DNA of 6,354 bases from an uncultured Collinsella sp. (lineage in GTDB: Bacteria > Actinomycetota > Coriobacteriia > Coriobacteriales > Coriobacteriaceae): positions 1 through 6,354 of the forward strand of contig CABRIC010000076.1 of assembly GCA_902470905.1 (NCBI GenBank), written 5' to 3'. The notes beneath the pieces are model-generated. The model had not been told where the DNA came from. It saw only the letters and a program-made list of their open reading frames with translations, and did not search any database. Positions 4,978-6,354 of the stretch are shown here, one piece after another. Numbering within the stretch: position 1 is the stretch's first letter; every line of letters starts with the position of its first letter. Both the position numbers and the translations under genes were made by a program.

Positions 4978-5916
4978 CTAGTCCTGGAAGAGCGCCGTGG
5001 ACAGGTAGCGCTCGCCGGTGTCGGCAAGCAGGGCCACGATGGTCTTGCCCACGTTCTCGGGGCGCTTGGCCAGCTGCAGTGCGGCCCACACGGCGGCGCC
5101 GGACGAAATGCCCACGAGCACGCCCTCCTTGTGGCCCACGGCGCGGCCGGTGGCAAAGGCGTCGTCGTTCTCGACGGGGATGATCTCGTCATAGACTTTG
5201 GTGTCGAGAACGTCGGGCACAAAACCGGCGCCGATACCCTGGATCTTGTGCGGGCCGGCTTGGCCCTTGGAGAGCACCGGGGAAGTGGCGGGCTCGACGG
5301 CGACGACCTTGATTTCGGGGTTCTGCTCCTTAAGGAACTCACCCACGCCGGTCACGGTGCCGCCGGTTCCAACGCCGGCGACGAAGATGTCGACCTCGCC
5401 GTCGGTGTCATCCCAGATCTCGGGGCCGGTCGTGGCCTTGTGGATGGCGGGGTTGGCGGGGTTCACAAACTGGCCGGCGATGATGCTGTTTGGCGTCTCC
5501 TTCTGCAGTTCCTCGGCCTTGGCGATGGCGCCCTTCATGCCCTTGGAACCGTCGGTGAGCACGAGCTGTGCGCCATATGCCTGCATAAGCTTGCGGCGTT
5601 CGACGGACATAGTCTCGGGCATGGTGATGATCACCTTGTAGCCGCGAGCCGCCGCCACCGAGGCGATGCCGACGCCGGTGTTGCCACTCGTGGGTTCGAT
5701 GATGGTGTAGTCGCCGCCGCGCACGAGCTTGCCGGCCTTCTCGGCCTCGTCGATCATGTTCTTGGCGACGCGGTCTTTGACGGAGCCGGCGGGGTTGAAG
5801 TATTCCAGCTTGACGAGCACGCGGGCCTTGAGGTCCTCATCGGCCTCAAAGTGAGTGAGCTCCAGAAGCGGAGTGTGGCCGATAAGCTGATCGATGGACG
5901 TGTAAACATTGCTCAT
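4978..5916 (-). CDS. cysK: Cysteine synthase (O-acetylserine sulfhydrylase A)
   Basis: A 312-residue PLP enzyme of fold type II that makes cysteine from O-acetylserine and sulfide in the cytosol. K47 in NPAGSVKDR is the expected Schiff-base lysine. TSGNT (76-80) is the substrate-binding loop, GTGGT (183-187) the phosphate cradle, and SSG (271-273) lies near the pyridine nitrogen. The ending DTGERYLSTALFQD is typical of CysK rather than CysM. Length is normal. The ATG at 5916 has GGAGG six bases upstream (plus 5923-5927). It is divergent from an Rrf2-family regulator gene, which fits regulation by sulfur status; in Bacillus the Rrf2 protein CymR forms a complex with CysK, so the pairing is suggestive but unproven here. 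Distinction from cystathionine beta-synthase-like relatives rests on length and the C-terminus. Confidence 0.95.
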   Translation of the reverse strand: MSNVYTSIDQLIGHTPLLELTHFEADEDLKARVLVKLEYFNPAGSVKDRVAKNMIDEAEKAGKLVRGGDYTIIEPTSGNTGVGIASVAAARGYKVIITMPETMSVERRKLMQAYGAQLVLTDGSKGMKGAIAKAEELQKETPNSIIAGQFVNPANPAIHKATTGPEIWDDTDGEVDIFVAGVGTGGTVTGVGEFLKEQNPEIKVVAVEPATSPVLSKGQAGPHKIQGIGAGFVPDVLDTKVYDEIIPVENDDAFATGRAVGHKEGVLVGISSGAAVWAALQLAKRPENVGKTIVALLADTGERYLSTALFQD

Positions 5917-5948
5917 GGTGAACCTCCAAAGTGTTCAAATGACTGGAT

Positions 5949-6001
5949 ACCGTGTGGTTTTACGGTGTGTGTAGCAGCGAAACCCACAAACCTTATGGGT
6001 T
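5949..6001 (-). promoter_or_regulatory. cysK leader with inverted repeats (candidate operator)
   Basis: AACCCA (5981-5986) and TGGGTT (5996-6001) form a perfect inverted repeat; two further inner pairs give 8 of 10 matches over 21 bases. This is a plausible size for an Rrf2-family operator. A second small repeat, ACCGT (5949-5953) and ACGGT (5962-5966), lies closer to the gene. Both fall in the predicted cysK 5' leader of about 100 bases, so either DNA binding or RNA folding is possible. Confidence 0.4.
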
Positions 6002-6023
6002 GTTCGTTTTGCTGTTGGCAAGC

Positions 6024-6052
6024 ATAGTAGACAGTAAAGCCTAGTAACGCAA
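6024..6052 (-). promoter_or_regulatory. Promoter of cysK
   Basis: On the minus strand TTGCGT (plus 6047-6052) and TACTAT (plus 6024-6029) are separated by exactly 17 bases. Each matches the vegetative consensus at four or five positions. An imperfect palindrome CCTA...TAGG (6041-6057) covers the -35 box and could be an operator. The start point would be near 6017. Confidence 0.6.
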
Positions 6053-6127
6053 TAGGAAATAGAAGATTATTACGAGTCGATTAACCATCTTGACCGGAAC
6101 GGGTATTTTCAAAACCAATATTTCGGC

Positions 6128-6133
6128 TAGAAT
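6128..6133 (+). promoter_or_regulatory. Candidate -10 box for the Rrf2-family gene
   Basis: TAGAAT matches the -10 consensus at five of six positions and lies about 37 bases before the start codon. Upstream TTTTCA at 16 bases spacing is a poor -35. TTGACC (6090-6095) is a better hexamer but too far away. The assignment is tentative. Confidence 0.35.
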
Positions 6134-6169
6134 TTCTACGGACTAAATGACCGAAAGGCAGCACTATAC

Positions 6170-6309
6170 ATGTTGGTTTCTACTAAGGGCAGATATGCCC
6201 TGCGCGTTATGGTCGACCTGGCCGAGCACCAGGCGGCCGGTCGCATCCCGCTCAAAGAGATCGCGGCGCGCCAGGGGATTTCCGAGAAATATCTGGAGAA
6301 CATCTTGGC
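6170..6309 (+). CDS. Rrf2-family transcriptional regulator, N-terminal fragment
   Basis: The first 46 codons of a winged-helix regulator of the Rrf2 family (IscR, CymR, NsrR). The opening MLVSTKGRYALRVMVDLAEH is the family signature, followed by IPLKEIAARQGISEKYLENIL, which covers the recognition helix-turn-helix. Full proteins are about 135-165 residues, so roughly two thirds are missing. The cysteines that separate Fe-S sensors (IscR, NsrR) from the cysteine-metabolism regulator CymR lie in the lost part, so the subtype is open. The ATG at 6170 follows AAAGG (6154-6158) by 11 bases, a slightly long spacing. The gene diverges from cysK, which makes a role in cysteine or sulfur control plausible. 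The frame continues to the contig end only through adapter sequence; residues after about 46 (CLLYTSPSPRDATL) are artefact. Confidence 0.88.
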
Positions 6310-6354
6310 CTGTCTCTTATACACATCTCCGAGCCCACGAGACGCTACGCTATC
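6310..6354. other. Illumina Nextera adapter and index (non-genomic contamination)
   Basis: 6310-6328 is exactly CTGTCTCTTATACACATCT, the Nextera transposase mosaic-end read-through. 6329-6343 is CCGAGCCCACGAGAC, the read-2 side of the adapter. 6344-6351 is GCTACGCT, which I recall as i7 index N709. 6352-6354 (ATC) begins the flow-cell primer. Base 6310 could also be genomic, but everything after it is artificial. Confidence 0.98.

Noticed and set aside
4796..5089. Upstream extension of mnmA by 98 codons
   Set aside because: It would overlap cysK, cross the terminator and add non-family residues before the conserved MHNKRVLVAMSGGVDSS start.
4819..6027. Long plus-strand ORF (402 codons) opposite cysK
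   Set aside because: It is antisense to cysK with all its motifs intact, composition is shadow-like (Gly, Val, His, Asp), and it crosses the terminator and cysK promoter.
6121..6156. TTTCGG/CCGAAA inverted repeat around the Rrf2-gene promoter
   Set aside because: The 24-base gap is long for a dimeric operator, the left arm precedes the predicted transcript start, and 6-base repeats are expected by chance.
6136..6324. Minus-strand ORF starting MYKRQ
   Set aside because: Its start codon and first residues come from the Nextera adapter, and the rest is antisense to the Rrf2-family gene.
1..6354. CRISPR array, tRNA, rRNA, prophage, toxin-antitoxin or transposase genes
   Set aside because: No regularly spaced repeats, cloverleaf or rRNA sequence, and no ORF with such features was found on either strand.

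Overview
The window looks like a draft-assembly contig from a moderately high-GC actinobacterium, most likely a gut Coriobacteriia (Collinsella or a close relative). That assignment rests on codon use, protein style and hairpin-rich spacers; no database search was possible. Both ends are truncated. The right end is not genomic: the last 45 bases match the Illumina Nextera read-through adapter and a barcode, so real sequence stops at about 6309.

Layout: (1) 1-579, plus: the 3' part of a DUF1275/YoaK-type membrane protein, closed by a strong terminator. (2) 744-1910, plus: a FucO-type iron-dependent alcohol dehydrogenase (lactaldehyde reductase/1,2-propanediol oxidoreductase), closed by a second strong terminator. 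(3) 1911-2514: about 600 bases with no convincing gene but dense in inverted and direct repeats, including two diverged copies of one motif in opposite orientation, a chain of potential stems, and two perfect TGCACGTGCA palindromes upstream of the next gene. (4) 2515-3558, plus: an M42-family metallo-aminopeptidase. (5) 3559-3694: a convergent spacer with a 24-bp perfect hairpin. (6) 3695-4795, minus: mnmA (tRNA 2-thiouridylase). (7) 4978-5916, minus: cysK (O-acetylserine sulfhydrylase). (8) From 6170, plus: the first 46 codons of an Rrf2-family regulator, divergent from cysK.

The right half has a sulfur theme. CysK makes cysteine from sulfide, cysteine is normally the sulfur source for MnmA through a desulfurase, and an Rrf2-family regulator (the family of CymR and IscR) faces cysK across a 253-base intergenic region holding a plausible cysK promoter and imperfect palindromes. 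The left half contains apparently single-gene units: a fermentative dehydrogenase and a cytosolic peptidase.

The coding content is ordinary. I see no phage, CRISPR, transposase, rRNA, tRNA or defence genes. The points worth a second look are the adapter artefact, the repeat-rich spacers, and the promoter that abuts or overlaps a terminator stem before mnmA.
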